Source: Apostichopus japonicus (taxonomy: Eukaryota; Echinodermata; Holothuroidea; Aspidochirotida; Stichopodidae). From it: DNA of 60,000 nucleotides. Location: assembly GCF_037975245.1 (NCBI RefSeq), contig NC_092573.1:23405265-23465264 (forward strand). The letters run 5' to 3'. The notes below the pieces were generated by a model. That model was not told the DNA's origin, searched no databases, and saw nothing but the letters and a program-made list of their open reading frames with translations. A program made the position numbers and the translations under genes. Shown here in pieces: positions 25,901-40,900 of the stretch (its first letter is position 1; the number at the start of each line of letters is the position of its first letter).

Positions 25901-28900
25901 CACGGGCGCGCAAAAAATTTTGGTTGTATTTTTCGGGCCAGTCATTACAGCCCCTCCAAATCAAATGAGGCTCCTATGCCTATGTATGTCACTCACAAAA
26001 ATGTGAACAAATTGCAGTATGGGTAGATTGTGATTAAACTGACAGTTGATCACAAAATATTGTCAGTAATAAAAACGTTTGAAGGAGGTCCATCTTTACC
26101 TGGACCTATGATTAAACTGAGATGTTTAATAATTCAGCCACATCGTCCCGACAGTAGATCTCGCACACTACTTACCTGTATCCAGAGTTAATGCAGCGAG
26201 ACGACTTTCCACCTGTTGTGTTATTATCCCATAAATTGCAAATTAATGAGCACAGCCATTATATTGTTTAATTAGTCCAGTCAGTTTTGTAAAACTTATT
26301 TATTAACCAAAAATTACAAAAAAATGAAAATGGAAAAGAAACTAATTCAAAACTATGCTAAACAAAGAATGTTATCAGAACTCAGGACAGGAAGAAAAGA
26401 CAGAGTAAATGTGGTTCGGAAGAACTTATCTGCCCTCATGTCATTGTACTATTTATTGTCAAGAAGGCTCCAATCTTGCGCTTTTGCCAAAATCCTTTGG
26501 GGGGGGGGGGGGAATGACTAACTTTTTGCACTTATATTTCCAGAAACAGCACATGTGATAAAAAAAACTCTGGTGAATCATTATGCAATGCCACTGACCT
26601 TTCTTGGGATGGGGGGGGGGTGGGGGTTGTTGACTCAGTGTCACTGAATGAAGATATTCAAACATTGGTCTTGAGGTTTTAGTTTTCTGTACAATTGTTC
26701 CAAACAACTAGTAAGATTCAAGATTGCTCTGTTTTTATGATGGATTGCTATATCATTTTTCATATCAATTGCTATGTGGAATTGAAACCAAACACATGAA
26801 ATGGGAGATTTTCTTTCCAGGATTTTTCTAGTGCTTTATAGGAAAAGCTACTTATAAGCTTAACAGTACATAAAAGCAGTGACTCATCCAAGGCATCGAC
26901 CTTTGTAGAGGAAAAGGTCAACCTTTGGTCAAGAACAACTCAAGAAGGAATGGAGAAAAAACACATTGTCCTACAAAATCCTACAAAAAGCCTGTTCAGG
27001 GTTTGTAGGATTGTTCCAGATACCAGCATAATTGAAGATATCTTTGTTTCTCCATGAACCAATCACAGGTTCCATCAATTTCTCATTCACAAGACTAGAG
27101 ATTTGCTTTTGCAAAATGGCACACATTTTGTTGCACTCCAGTATAGATTGAAATTACAAGAAACCAATTCGTCTAATTTAACGACACCTACCACTTCAGG
27201 ACCAACACAGGGCTTTCTAATGTTGGGTTGTAACCTAATTTGCATGAAGCCATTTAATATGTTGAATACCACTTACTCTAACAAAGAGATGTACAGATTT
27301 TGGAAAGAAGAAGAAAAAATTCTCCACTTCCTGCCACAAATTATCAAAGGGGTTTCCATAGAAGAAATTTTCCGTCTTACAAATTTAATGTAATCGTTTC
27401 CTGTTTGGTTTTGATGATAATTGTAACCTTTGCATTCATGATTGCGTATGTGTGTGTGTGTGCGTTAGTGACGCCCAACTTGTAAACACGATATCTGAAG
27501 AAGGGAATGTTGCACCAATTTCTATTGTGTAGACTACCACATTGAGTACAAGAAGCCTATTTTTTTGTGGAGGTCAGAGGTCATTTGGGGTCAAATTGTG
27601 AAAACCTTGTATTACTTGGATATCTCAAGAAGGTAAGCTTGGGCAGATGTCATATTCAATATGTATATGAACCACATTGAGTACAAAAAGCATAAGCTTT
27701 TGGTGGAGGTCAAATGTCATATGGAGTCCCAAGGGATCAAATTGTAAAAACCCTGTAAACATGATATCTCAATATTGGAAGCTTGGGCAGAAGTCACACT
27801 TGGTATGAAGGTGTCTAACATTGAGTAAAGGAAGCCTATTGATTTTGGTGGAGGTCAGAAAGGTAATTTGAAGTCAACAAACACCAATCATTGACTTAAC
27901 TCCCCTCTTACCTGTCTCTCTACACTAACGCACCTTCCTAAACATAGTATCGCAAGGGAAGCTTGGACAGATCGCATATTTGGTATGTAATTGTACCACA
28001 TTGAGTACACGAAGCGTAATGTTGTGGGCAGAGGTCAATGGTCGTTTGAGTTCATCGGGTCAAATTGTGAAAACCATGTTTTACACAATATTTCAGCAGG
28101 ACGGATGTCATATTTAGAATGTTGATGTATCTATCACATTTAGTACAAGAAGCCTGTTCTTGAGGTCAATGGTCATTTTAGGACAGCCTGTGTCATTGTG
28201 AATTTATTGTTTGTCACATCGCACTGCTCTTCACTGTATAACTATGGTCAAGTATGTTGTACACCCTCACTATGCATTACGTCAGATTCACAAAGAAAAC
28301 TGCTCATGTTACATCATCGAAACCACAATGCATTTTTGCATTCTGGTTTCTTTTCTTTCTTAAAGCTGATAAGCTTTTTGAAGTGTATGCCTAAATTGGA
28401 TATTTTCTGCTGTAAATTAAATTGTATATATATTCCTCGATAGTAATGAGACAAAATGTGGGGTATGTTGCTCTTTAAGGAAGATGAAGTTTGTTTTGTC
28501 ATGTTAATTTGTCAAGAGGCCTATATGAGTATCACCTTTCTTTAAAATTTTTGCAAGAAAAATGACGCACACATTTTCTGATCTATAAGACTAGCAGAAG
28601 GGTGTCCACACGTCGATAGAATATACAGACAGATTAACACTGTTGTGCCTTTCCCATGATTGCATAGTGTAAACTGATATATACCATTTCAAAGAAAAAA
28701 ATGGAAATAAAAGAAGAAAATTGTAGTTTGGTTTTGTCGTCAAGGTCTTCGCAGGAGAGAGAGAAATTATTAACTGCATGTACATAATACTCATGTTGTG
28801 TGCATTTTTACAGCGTGTGTAGTGAAATGGCAGATGAACAATAGATTAGAGCTTTTAAAGCCAGAAGAATGGTAATATTTCAATAGTGTTAATGATGGGA

Positions 28901-31900
28901 TAAAATTTCAAAGGAGAAAAAAAAATGAAAGAAGCAAATGAATAGCACTTGGTGGGTGGCATTGTGTCATTTTCATGGTATTGTCACGTTTCCTTACCAG
29001 TCTGTAATTACTATCTTTGTGGAAAAAACAGATATTCTCCTCTGTGGGGACGAATTGTTTGAGATTTTTGCAAGTGGAGGAAAAAAATTGCTACTGTATG
29101 CAGAGCTTGTTGAATATATAGATAGCATGAACCATGATCAGGAAAAAGTGATGGAATTTCAAAAATTGTTAAATTTAGAACTGGTTTGTTTTGCATGTCA
29201 GTAAAAAAGATATGTCCTATCCAGATTTTTTTTTTCTTGTTTTACTTATATATCCCTTTGGGTAGCAAGTGTTTGCAAGTTCAGATTAATGTATGTAACT
29301 CTATCAGTGACATCAAAGCTCAATTAAAAGCTGTCACTTGCGTATTGAGGTTGTCGTAGAGAGGTTAATATGCAGTTCCCTGGTCATAGAGATCAACGTT
29401 TAACAGTTTGTCGGTGTTTAATAAGAGGAAGTGCGTGGTCAATCTTCTGTTGTTATTAAACAAGGCTTGAAATTAGAAACCAACTAAACATGAGGCAAAT
29501 TGTTGGCTGATCAAGTTGAAAATCAGGTGCCTTTTCTTCCCCTCCCTCCCTTTTCCTTCCCTCCCCTCCCTCCCTCCCCCCTCAGCAATGGTAAGTTACC
29601 GCCATGGATCCTTAAAGGTAAAGTGTCGTAGGTGTCATATTGAAGTGAATGTAACCTTCGCTTATTTTTGATGAATATCGTGTATTTGCAGCTATAGCAC
29701 TGTAAAATAGTTATATATTTGTGTCTCAAAGTTTTCTTCATATTGGTGATATTTTCTGCCTGCAGCGACTTGATCTGGCTATGTAGCAGAATAAACTGCA
29801 TTTTGAAAAGATGAAAGCCACCCCAGCAGTTATATACAGTATCCAAATTTTTAAAATTTTTGATTGATGAGCTTTGAACTTAAAGCAGGGCATACAGACA
29901 AATTGCCAAGAAATTTGGTGCCCTTAGAAGTCTTAAGCTAAGCTTTTTGACTATCAAAAATGGCCCTTTTTACAATGTTATAAAAAAATATTCAACTTGT
30001 CAAGTTTATTTTCTACATTCCATGGATACATAATTTTATATTTTCAGATCATTTATACAAAATGTTAAATATAACAAATAGAGTGTAGAAGTTCCTAAGA
30101 ATAGAAACATAATTTATCAGATGGAAGAAGCAGGAACCAGAAACAAGTATTCTAAGTAGTGGTCCCTTACTGACATACAAGATATACATAAATATGGTAG
30201 CATATATACCCTTCCTCTCCCCTCTCTCCCCCCCCCCCTTAGTCAATCATTACATGTCAAACATCAAGGCCATCAAGCCCCTTAAGCGTAAACCTCAACG
30301 TACAAATCAAATCAAATGTTCTGTAAATTTTATGTCATCTTGTCAAGTGACAAATCTTGTCACCCTAGTATTTCGTGAGAGGAATGCGTGGCATCCATTT
30401 AACAAGACTTCAGATATCAAGCTTGTAAGAAGACATTACAACTTATGTACAATCAAGGACTGTTGGAAAAACATGCTAAAAATCCACAAAGAGTTAAAAT
30501 AATGATGTCACATCTTTGACCTTGAAGACGTTCTGAGAAATGAGTATCTCAAGTTGAAGATTTACCTCTCCTGTTTACGGTCCCGAGTCAAATATTATGA
30601 GTTGTTAAAAACTTAATGTATGCTTTATCTTCTCTTTTAACTCATTCAGAAGAGCTGGCAAGAAATTTTGAAGAAAAAATTGTCTTAAATTTGGTGAACG
30701 TCAAAACGAAACAAATTAATTGCTCTGAACTTTGATTTCATACAAATAAGTTCATTTTGCAAACGATTTCCAAATCTTCTAAACTTGACCAATTGATATA
30801 TCATACAGTATGTTTCTGTTGCTGCTTTATTAGGAACTTAGAGTAGGTTTTTTTTTTAAGTCTTAGGAACTTTGAGAGCTAGTAAAATCCATACCCATCA
30901 TAATAATATTAACGAATAATAATAATACAGTGTATTTATATAGCGCCAAATCAGAAATAAGAAGTAGCTGCTCTAGACGCTTAAGAAAACAAGTTCGATC
31001 GATCGATAGCAATCAAATTGAACAAGTCAAGAAATGACGTGTGTGGAGAGTTCCGAGGGTGATTCATTCAAATCATGTTCAAGGAAAGGTAAATCACCTT
31101 TCAAACGTCAAACATTTATCGTTTTGCAGAAGATAAAGAGGAAGTGGCAGGAAAACAGGATGTGGTTGAAACAAACCTTTTGTTTCTATTTGAATATGTA
31201 CTGTTAAGGTGTCTGTGCAAATAATAACAAAGTTTTACTACACACAATACTGCACAGAATACTACACATAATAAATGGTTATAAGACCAGTTTTTGAACT
31301 TTTGACCCTTATGCCTTTAATTACAGAGCATGCCAAGCTGGATCTACCAATGTTGATACCAGAAGAGGAGGACTTTCGAAGCCAGGAACCAGAGAAAATG
31401 GAGATCTTTCCAGTCAAGGTGATAAAACCTAAATATCCTAATCCGTTTTTCTTATTCATTTGAAAGTAAATGTTGCAAAATGTGTGCAAAAATGGTGAAA
31501 TTTCAATTAGTACATTTTTATAGCACATGAAATGTGTGTGAGCTGGGCTGACCTTTAACAAAATCTGCCTGCTGTCAATTGGACAAAACTGTACAGTAGC
31601 TTTTCTCTTTTGAGGTTGTCTATTACAAGATGGAAAAGGTCTCACAGAGGAAGACTTTACTTCAGATAAACTAGCTGTCTCTTGACAACCTCAAGGACCC
31701 CTTTAATTGTTGTCATCTTGAACATCCATAAAAAACAAACAAATCTACCATGTTTATATAATATTTTTGGAATATTAAGCTTGTCTAGCCACCGGTTGTT
31801 TTTGTAAACATAGAAAGGCCCTTCAAACTACAGTTTGTTGTGTATTGCTTGGAAGCACTCAACTTCACTGGATGTTGGCAAATCATGTCATAACCAACAA

Positions 31901-34900
31901 AATCTGTCCCTAGTGAAAATCATAGTAAAGAACTTTATATGCAATGTCCTATTATGGTCTCTAGTTACAGAAAAGTTCATTCTAATAAAGCTGACAAAAG
32001 GTTTTTAACAGCTCTTGTGTATGGCAGTCTGTACAGTCATTTATGGAGTTTCAATTGGCATGAAGTTGCTGCTGGTGTGCTGCTTATTCTCATAATTGTA
32101 CTTGGCCAAACTTCCAACGATTTTAAAGATCCAAACTCTAAGATCTATCCAAAGTTCACTGCAGTTGATAAAAGATACCATCCTAGTTATTTAACACACT
32201 TAATTTGCAAGTAAGTAATTTCAACCCATTCTGACAAATTTGTTGTTGAACACTTTGTTTGCAATATCATGTTAATCCTTTAAAACATAAATTTAGACAA
32301 CTTTTCATGACTATTTGAAATCAAAGTAGAGTTCTTTAGATTGAAGATCTGTGGTTGGATTAAAAGAACCACGAAACATCGCTTGGGGCTCAAAAGCAAT
32401 AATTCTGCTTTTTGAAGATGTTTCTAGCAATGAAAGGTGACATTTCAAGAAATCAATCCGCTGAGAAGAAAAAAACATGTCCTCGACAAATGATATTGTT
32501 TAAATTGGAGATAAATGATTTGTCTGCGTGAAAGTTTACCATCTCGGGTTGTACATCGTGGAACATCTCTGTACAGTTTAGTGTACTAGTTAACAGACTG
32601 CGGACATTGCAACAGACAGTTTAACTATCGAATACGAATCGTTGTGTAGATTTGGTCTCGTGCCTATTTGCAGCTATTCATCTTTCGCTTTCTCTTTTGA
32701 ATGCTGGTTAGATATTATAACATTGTATGACATTACATTGTAATATTACTTTCTATGCGTGTCCCTAGCCCAAAGAATTTCCTGTTATTTCTGCAATATT
32801 TATCACATGTTTGTTATTATTATTATTAAAAGATTGATGCAATTCTGTGTGATCACCAACCAGTATTAATTCTTGTGTGTAATTGCATTGACCCTACCTC
32901 CTCTTCTTCTCCATCCCCCTTTCTCCCTCCCTTTCTCCCTCCCACCCCCTCCCCTCCCCTTCACTACCCCCTCCCCCATACTCCTCACCCACAACCATCC
33001 TTTCCCTCCAATAAAGTGAAAAGAAAAGGAGGAAAATTAAAAGAACAGACAATGTCAAAGAGCTGTGTTATTCAGAGTTGGAAATCTTGCCTGTGGGGGT
33101 GGGGGGGGGGGGGTAGTGTCACTGTTATACCTAAATCCTCCATGAGATTGCTTTACAGTGTACATATTTGTCTTGTTTCTCAATTCCCAAAATTTACCTT
33201 CGTCACAAATCAGAAAATGCCAAGTGCTGCAGATACTGTAACATTGAAAAGTAATCTTTAAAACTTGTATGTAATATAACCATGTATTTATTGATACGTG
33301 TATTAAAGTTTCCATAAATTACTGGTTGATGATGATCATGATGATGATTATGCTAATTAATGATGATGATGATCCATTTGCCCCATATCTATGAATTAAG
33401 AAAACTAAGACCTGCCTTATATTTACAGTCAGCTCTTAACGCAGTGTTCCTTTCGGCTCACACAGTTTGCCATCGATAAAACTGTCAAAAAGTTCTCATC
33501 AGAGCTGAAGATAATTGCTTATTAATTATTAGGTTTATTTTTTTCTTGCATGAAATTTCTTGGAGGGTGTACAGATTTTAGCAATCACTGTCACGTTTGT
33601 TAGACGGTAACCAACATAAACTATTTCTCTGCTCTGCATATCAGCCAATGACCTGAAAATTTTTAGTTTTGTCATATTTTTCTTACTGAGAAGTGGGAAT
33701 GTTAGCTACGATAATCTGCCATCTTATGACACAGTGGGTATTGGTTTTCCCCTTCTCTCTTTACAACATTTTTTTTATATCATTTTCCAGCATGTTGTTA
33801 AGTTTTAAATTAATAATATTATCAACAAACCCATAAGTATATATACGTGTGCTGTTCTGGTTGATAATTATCTAAAATTGTACTAACAAATATAGCTAAA
33901 GTTTATCTGTGGGTAGTGAGATGTTTCCATGGAATGAATACTGACTAATGGGTTGGGGAGAGGGGGGGGGAACAATCCTTTAACAAAGTTTAACTGCCTA
34001 CATTTTAATTTTGTGGAAGGCTATATGAACATTATGTAACTAAAATATTCTCTATGCTGGTGTATTGGTAATAGGAGGGAGTGACAAATTGTTTTTCTTA
34101 CGTTTAGGATGTACAAAAGTCACTCCATATCGTTTGCTACTTCAGTTATTTTTTTTATCCCTTTTGAATGTTGCACTAACAATAGTATTTAATGACATAG
34201 TCTTAATATTTTCATGTTTAATAACTATTGACTAAGAACCAAAGGAGATCACATTAGCATAAATAGGAAAAGGAAAAGGAAAGAAAATGATCATATGTAT
34301 ATTTATTTATGATGTTCATTGTTTACGATGTAGTGGTAATATGGACGCAGACATGAATTTTCATAATGTAATGTTCTCACGCAGCCAGTTGGGACAATTT
34401 CCTAATGCAAAAACCTCTTTAAACTGCACACCAATATCATGCTCTCAAAGCACTGGTATTGTCAGTACAAACAGTTCCTAACCTTGATCTGATGGAAACA
34501 TGATATCCATACTGCTTGTACTGACTATATAGAAGGGCTCTGGAGCGGGACATGACACTACAGTATAGAAAAAAATTTGTCCCAACTGGGTGTCTCATGT
34601 ATGCTCTGCTGTTATGCATATCCACATGAAGTATGGAGTATAATGATAGTATTGGGTATCTACGAGGAACTTGATAAAAGTATATATGGCTGATATGGAT
34701 ATTCATAACATTCTCTTAAATGAATATTCATGAACCTATGGACATGCATAACCATAGAGTCCTGTTTGCATGCATTTTAAGCTCACAGGAATTAAAAACT
34801 ATCGCAAGTTGTACCATTCCATCCCATTGGAACGTTGTCCACAGTATTACAATACAGCCCACCCAACTGATACATTACATTCACCTTGGTAGTTTCATTA

Positions 34901-37900
34901 TGTGCCGTATCCCACACGTAGGTATCACAGCCAAACAGTATTGACAGGTTCTCAGAATAGAATTGCTAACAATATATCAACTGTCACTTCCCATCAGTGG
35001 AAACTGATTTAAAAACTGCATTATTGATAAAACAGCTCTCAATAGATTTGAAGGAGAAGAAAAGGAAAAGGCTGGGTTGAAGCAATGAGGCCTGAAGAAT
35101 AAAACAGTTAATTTGATTGGCTGTAATTTAATTTGATGAACATTAATGTTAAAACTTTGCCAATTGTGTAAAAAAATCTAATATTGAAGTTTGCTCCTTA
35201 TTGATACAATCTTTGAGAACGTATGAGTCGGTTTCTTTTATGTTTTTTAGAGGTCCCAAGGGATTTATTCAGAGTTTTGAAATTTTTTATTTTTATAATT
35301 TCACATGCGTCAGTGTAAGAACATTTACTTCACTCCTCACTTACTTGTCTCCACACAACCTCAGCACTCTTGTTCTACTGTTCCTAAAATGCACTGATAC
35401 CCTTTTAACATTGTGAGCCCGCCCTCTTTCTCTTTTTTCGTATACTTTTGATACGATCGAAACTTTGTGAGGAACGAGAGAAAGTGAAATAAATCTTTTT
35501 TGCTTCTCGCTGGGTTTAATACCCAAGACAAACAATGTCGTAGAACTTTAACAACTTGCTCAGATTTGTGTTGACTTTTTTTGTTTTCTCTTCTAAAAAT
35601 CTACTAAATGTTCCTCGGGTTTGAAGGTTAGATATATACTGTAAACAAAACCTTTTTATAACTTTGTTCAAACTGGTCGATATACAGTACCAGGTACCAT
35701 GTATCTGACATTGTTCTTTCAGTCTCCTAGTCCCATGATGGAAGAGGAGGATGATGGGAAGGATGATTACCAGATGATGATGGATGGGGTGAAGGACGGT
35801 GAAGAGGAGGAGGAAGAAGAGGAAGAAGAAGATGGAAGTGATTCCATCGAAGAGTTTGAAGACGACGACCAATACGAATCGGATGATTACTATGACGATG
35901 AGGAGTATGATGTCGGGGTACGTAAGACAATGTCACAAGTAATCAGTCAAATTGACAAATTTAGGATTAAATGCGCTCCTCTTTCGCCTTTCTGGACACT
36001 ACTGTTGCACTCCACTTAGCCTATTAAGCGCTAAGCCTCCTGGAATTTACCTTCTTCTAAGGCAACACCCAGACCAATGAGTTTGTTTTGTAGGTTTTGG
36101 GCTAACTGCATGACTTTATAGTAGTTCTCTAGTGTAACTGTTCACAGTTAGTGGTAGTAGGGGGTGTATTTAGAGAAAAATGTTAAGGGAAGAAGTTTGA
36201 AAGTTTGCTAATTCATGAAGTAGGAAAAGAAAGAATGACTCTCAAAGTTGTACAGAGGTGGCCTGGTTATACTCAGCTACTTATGGTGTACAGTTGGCCC
36301 TGTATGTACTTTTCTTCCCTTTTTTTCAAACTGACATTTCTCTCTCTTAATTCTCCTTCCGCAGTTGTACGAATCGGAAGACGAGGCTGACATTACCATG
36401 CATCCTTTGCTCTTACACGACATGGAACAAGTCAAGAAGTTTTTTGGTCCCGACGCTTGCTCCTACAGGTACGTTGAATAATTTCAAAATGGAAGGTGCT
36501 CTTATCAAGGAACGAAAAAGAAACATTGACAAGGAATGAAACTGTTACTTCAAAGTATCCTGTTTGCTGCCACACTTGCCCCCCCCTCTCCCCACCATCC
36601 ACCCACCATTCCCACTGAAAACGAGGATATATAAATAAAAAAATAAAGACAAATTTAACTGAATTGAAATTTATAAGCATCCTAACTATAGTATGAAGTG
36701 TTTCCTGAAAGGGAATGAGGTTAGTATTGAAGAACTTTGTGTGCATAGACTCCGGATGTGTGACCTGATTAATACACTTTGGCTTTGGCTTTGAGTACAA
36801 CGTTCCTGTATGTTGCCGTGTTGGACGAATCTAAATCGTCATAGTCATTGCTGACTTTGCAATTAACAGTCCCCTCACAATTTGGAAGGTTGCCAGGAGC
36901 GATTTCGGGAAACCAAAAATTACACAGAGTCTTAATGAATTTGATGCTGTTTTAACTATGGAGGAGGCTGTTATCCACATAAACTAGCTATGGGTTGATA
37001 GTTGACATAAAATAAAATTAGAAATACAAATTAACAAATTACAGTTTTCACTGTCAGTATTGTGATCATCATGCAGGGTTTGGAAGAGTAAAGATAACTG
37101 ATTCGTGTGAACAGTGGTGGAACCAATTTCACCCATCACAGGGGTGGAGTTAGGGGGAGGAAGTGGGGGGTAGGGCTAGGAGTCGCATTCTACACAAATT
37201 ATGAAATACTGTTGTATGATATGAATGCCAAGTGCTTGAAACATATTCCTACATGAAGTGCTCAAGGAGTGTTAGGGTTGTCTTTGTGGAGGTTTTAAAT
37301 CTTAATAAATTTGTTAGTCATTCTCACTAATTCATGTCCAGGTTTGTATGCCATTGTTTTTTTTCTGCTTCCTTTTCCAAGGTGGAGAGGAGGGTGGAGT
37401 AGGGCTGAGACTAGGATTGGGGAGGTAGAGCTGGGAGGGGGGGGGAGAAGATGTTTTAGCTAGGGAACATTCTTTACCCAATGCCCTCTGTCTACACAAT
37501 GTGCATCCACCCAATGATGAAGATAGTAGAGAAAGGCAATTATGGACACACTTATTTCAAAGAAACATTACATTGCCGAAGTGTCTATCACTATGTTTTA
37601 TAAGCAGGAACATGCAATATATTATTTTGTAACATCAAATGTGTGAATTTTGTGCTATGATTCTGCAAGGTTGTATAATGATATATTTCTCTTGTCTAGG
37701 ACATTTGGATCCCTTGGTGACGTAGACGTTGATTTGAATCTCGACAAAAGTTTTCTTGAGGTAAGTGTGAGAGAAAATTAGAGATAGTTTAATTCAGGAT
37801 GTTAGTGTCACAGGAGGAAATTATGTAGGCTTTTCACGATTCTTTCTTGTTTACACTTTTAGGGAGAGAAAAAAACAAACATTGTTAACAAATTGCTTAT

Positions 37901-40900
37901 CTACTGCAAAATGCTTATTTACGTGTGTTTATATGTATATATATCTATATATATATGTACATATACATGTACATATACATATAGATATACATATATATAT
38001 AACAGTTAGTATTTTTAAAGAGACAGGCTGAAAGACAGCTAAATTTGACCAAAGAAAAATGAAAGGAGCAAAAATTATATCGGAACAAAGGATGGCGAGA
38101 TGGAAGAGAGATGTTAAGATAGGATTAAAGATATGAGGAGATAAAACTATGCAGCCAGTGTAAAATATGAGTCAGTTATCATAATGGCAGTGAATTGGGA
38201 GATGGAAAGAACAGGGATAAGGAAGTGAAAAAAAATATGTAAATTTTAAAGGAATAGGTCAGAAAATTTTAACTTGATTTGTTATAAGTTGTGTGAAGTA
38301 TTTTATCTATCCTGGCTGATTATTGAGAGAGTTTATTTCTTATCTTATTCAATCAGTCAGTCAATGAATCAATCAATTTTTTGTAAGGACGCCACAACAA
38401 TGTAATTAGTATGTATAACAGGAGTAGTGTACAATTAAAGGCACGACTAAATGCCTTTACTTCATAACAACTGGTTGCAACTTGTGAAACCGAAAGGATA
38501 GCTTGCAATGTACCACATATTACAAGAAAATTCAATGCCATTTGAGAGTTCTCGGTATGATATAGTTTCAATTATGAACGATTTAAACATAAAAATATAC
38601 TGTCTGTTTGTAACATTATATTTCTTCAACAGACATTTAACACTCTTCGAAAAGTATTTATATCTAGCATGTATCATGTTCTGTGTGGCAGGTCATAGAC
38701 AATATGTAGAGATTAGGCTAAGTACCAGGCCTATTTCCAACACTGCTGCAACAGTATACCAGTTAGTGGAGTGAAATGGCATACAGCTTAAGTGGGAAGA
38801 GGCATATACTTGTACAATAGTTATATATAAGTATATATACAAGTATACAGTTATATAAGTATATAAGTTAAATTATATAAGTTAACTTAAGTTATATAAA
38901 TTTAGTTATATAAGTCAACTTATATATAACTTATATATATATATATATATATATATATAAGTATATGTTTTACAGTTATATAAGCATATATAGTTATATA
39001 AACTACATATACAGTGTATAAGTATATATACAGTAGTTATATAAAAAAATTATATATATATAAAAACACCTTACTGCAAGGTAAACACCCAGACCTAGCA
39101 AATATGGCAAATAACTGTCACATATGGAATATGCTGCTTTAAAGAGAGGAAAGAAGGGACAAAAATCAGTCAGAAAGAGAGAGAACAAAAAAATCTTTCC
39201 CAAGAGTCTCTCACATGAAGCTTCAATCTACAACAACATTGCCTTCAGATTTTAGCGCCCCAGAAAATTAAACAAAATTATTTCAAAGGTAGTTTCTTTG
39301 GACAAATTCTAGAATGTGTGTCGAGAGGGTTTAAGGAAGGAAAGAAATGCTTTAAGGTTGACTGTGATAGGTTTGTTGACATTTGAACACTTGTGACCGT
39401 TATTTTTTTGGTGACCGTTATTTGAGTGTCTAGCCTATTTGAGGCCAATCGCACTGATGATCCTTACGATAAGCGTATGAAGTTTGAAGCCTGTGGACAG
39501 GTCTATTTTACCTCTGTGAAAGTCTTGTGTAGGCGGGATTCATACACATTGGGAAAGGATATAGCTTTACAATGTACAATTGTTCATTGTTACCATTATC
39601 AATAACAAACTGCGACCCAGTCCTATATATAGTTACAGCAAGTTAGCATAATGCATTGCACGCATGAGTGATCCCTTGGGTGGCTGTGTAAGTAAACTTG
39701 AAATATATTCAGAGAAAGAGTCTCTTTCAGAAATAGTAAGCTGGCATGGTGTTTGCAAAGCAAGAGTTTAGCCTGCCATTCTATGAATCGTCTATTGGAG
39801 CACAAATACAACGTTAAACGATAAATCTAATCAGCCTTTGCATAGCGGGAGGCATAACATTACTAAATCAGGAAAGATTATGCAAAGAGATACATATTTA
39901 ATCTAAACATGACTCAGTGACAAGAGAAATCCTCAATTCATCCTAAACAGTCTTGCCAAAGATTCCAGATTTTACCGATATATCACTTGAGGTTCTATAG
40001 TCCCTGTCACAGAACAGTGACCCATCTGTTGTAAAAATCTGCAGAAATATTCACTGGCAATAAATGCTTCATTCACTACACGCTACTGCTATCAGTACAG
40101 AAGCCAACACTTCTTCGGATTGTAGTGTTTACATTTTGACACTTCATCGCCTCACCCAAGTGTGTTTTTGTTATTCTCACAATGAAAATTTGTAACAACC
40201 CAGCAGTGCAGTTAAAGGACAATCCTGCAAAAGTTATATTATTGTTTTTATCATGAAGTGTGACCTTAATCATATCAAGTAGGTTTTCACAGTGACTCCC
40301 TAATGGTTGCCAACCAAGGCAGTACTATTGGTCTGATGCTAGTGATTTGAAGTGACGTACATTTTATTCAGTGAGTTGCATTACTCATGGATAACAGTTA
40401 CTTTAAGGAACTGTTTGTACGTGATAGCCAATGTAGGGCAATGTAGACCCAAAAGCTCTGGAATATTCCCCAAAAATGATATTGCGGTGGATCAATCTAA
40501 GAGAGGGGGCAGAAATATCTTAACAACAAACTCTAACTAGCTATTAACTTAATGACTGTCTTTGATTGTAAGCATTTCATTATCTAAAGTAATTCTAAAA
40601 AAACAGCAAATCAGACATTTTGTAAAGTATATTCACAATTTTTTCAATCTTTTTAAATGAATTCCTGACTACTCAAACTTGTCAACTGCATTGTTGTTGA
40701 ATAGAATGAAAGAGAAAAACAGAAAGATCATTCCAGAAAGCTGCTTTAAGAAAGTGATAATGAATTTTACTGACTGGAGAATTATTCACAGACAGAAGCC
40801 TGACCTCTTTATTCGAGGATTCTGGTTATGTCAGGTTGTTGTATATTTTTCAGTCTTTTTGCAATATTTTCTTAAAATCACAAGGAAGTGGATTAAAGTG

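Noticed and set aside
31262-31645. 127-codon minus-strand open frame
   Set aside because: Antisense to exon 4, which is supported by phase and splice sites; no recognisable protein.
31939-32214. 91-codon open frame with a hydrophobic middle in intron 4
   Set aside because: Considered as a possible membrane-protein exon, but it has no convincing splice pair and no homology I recognise.
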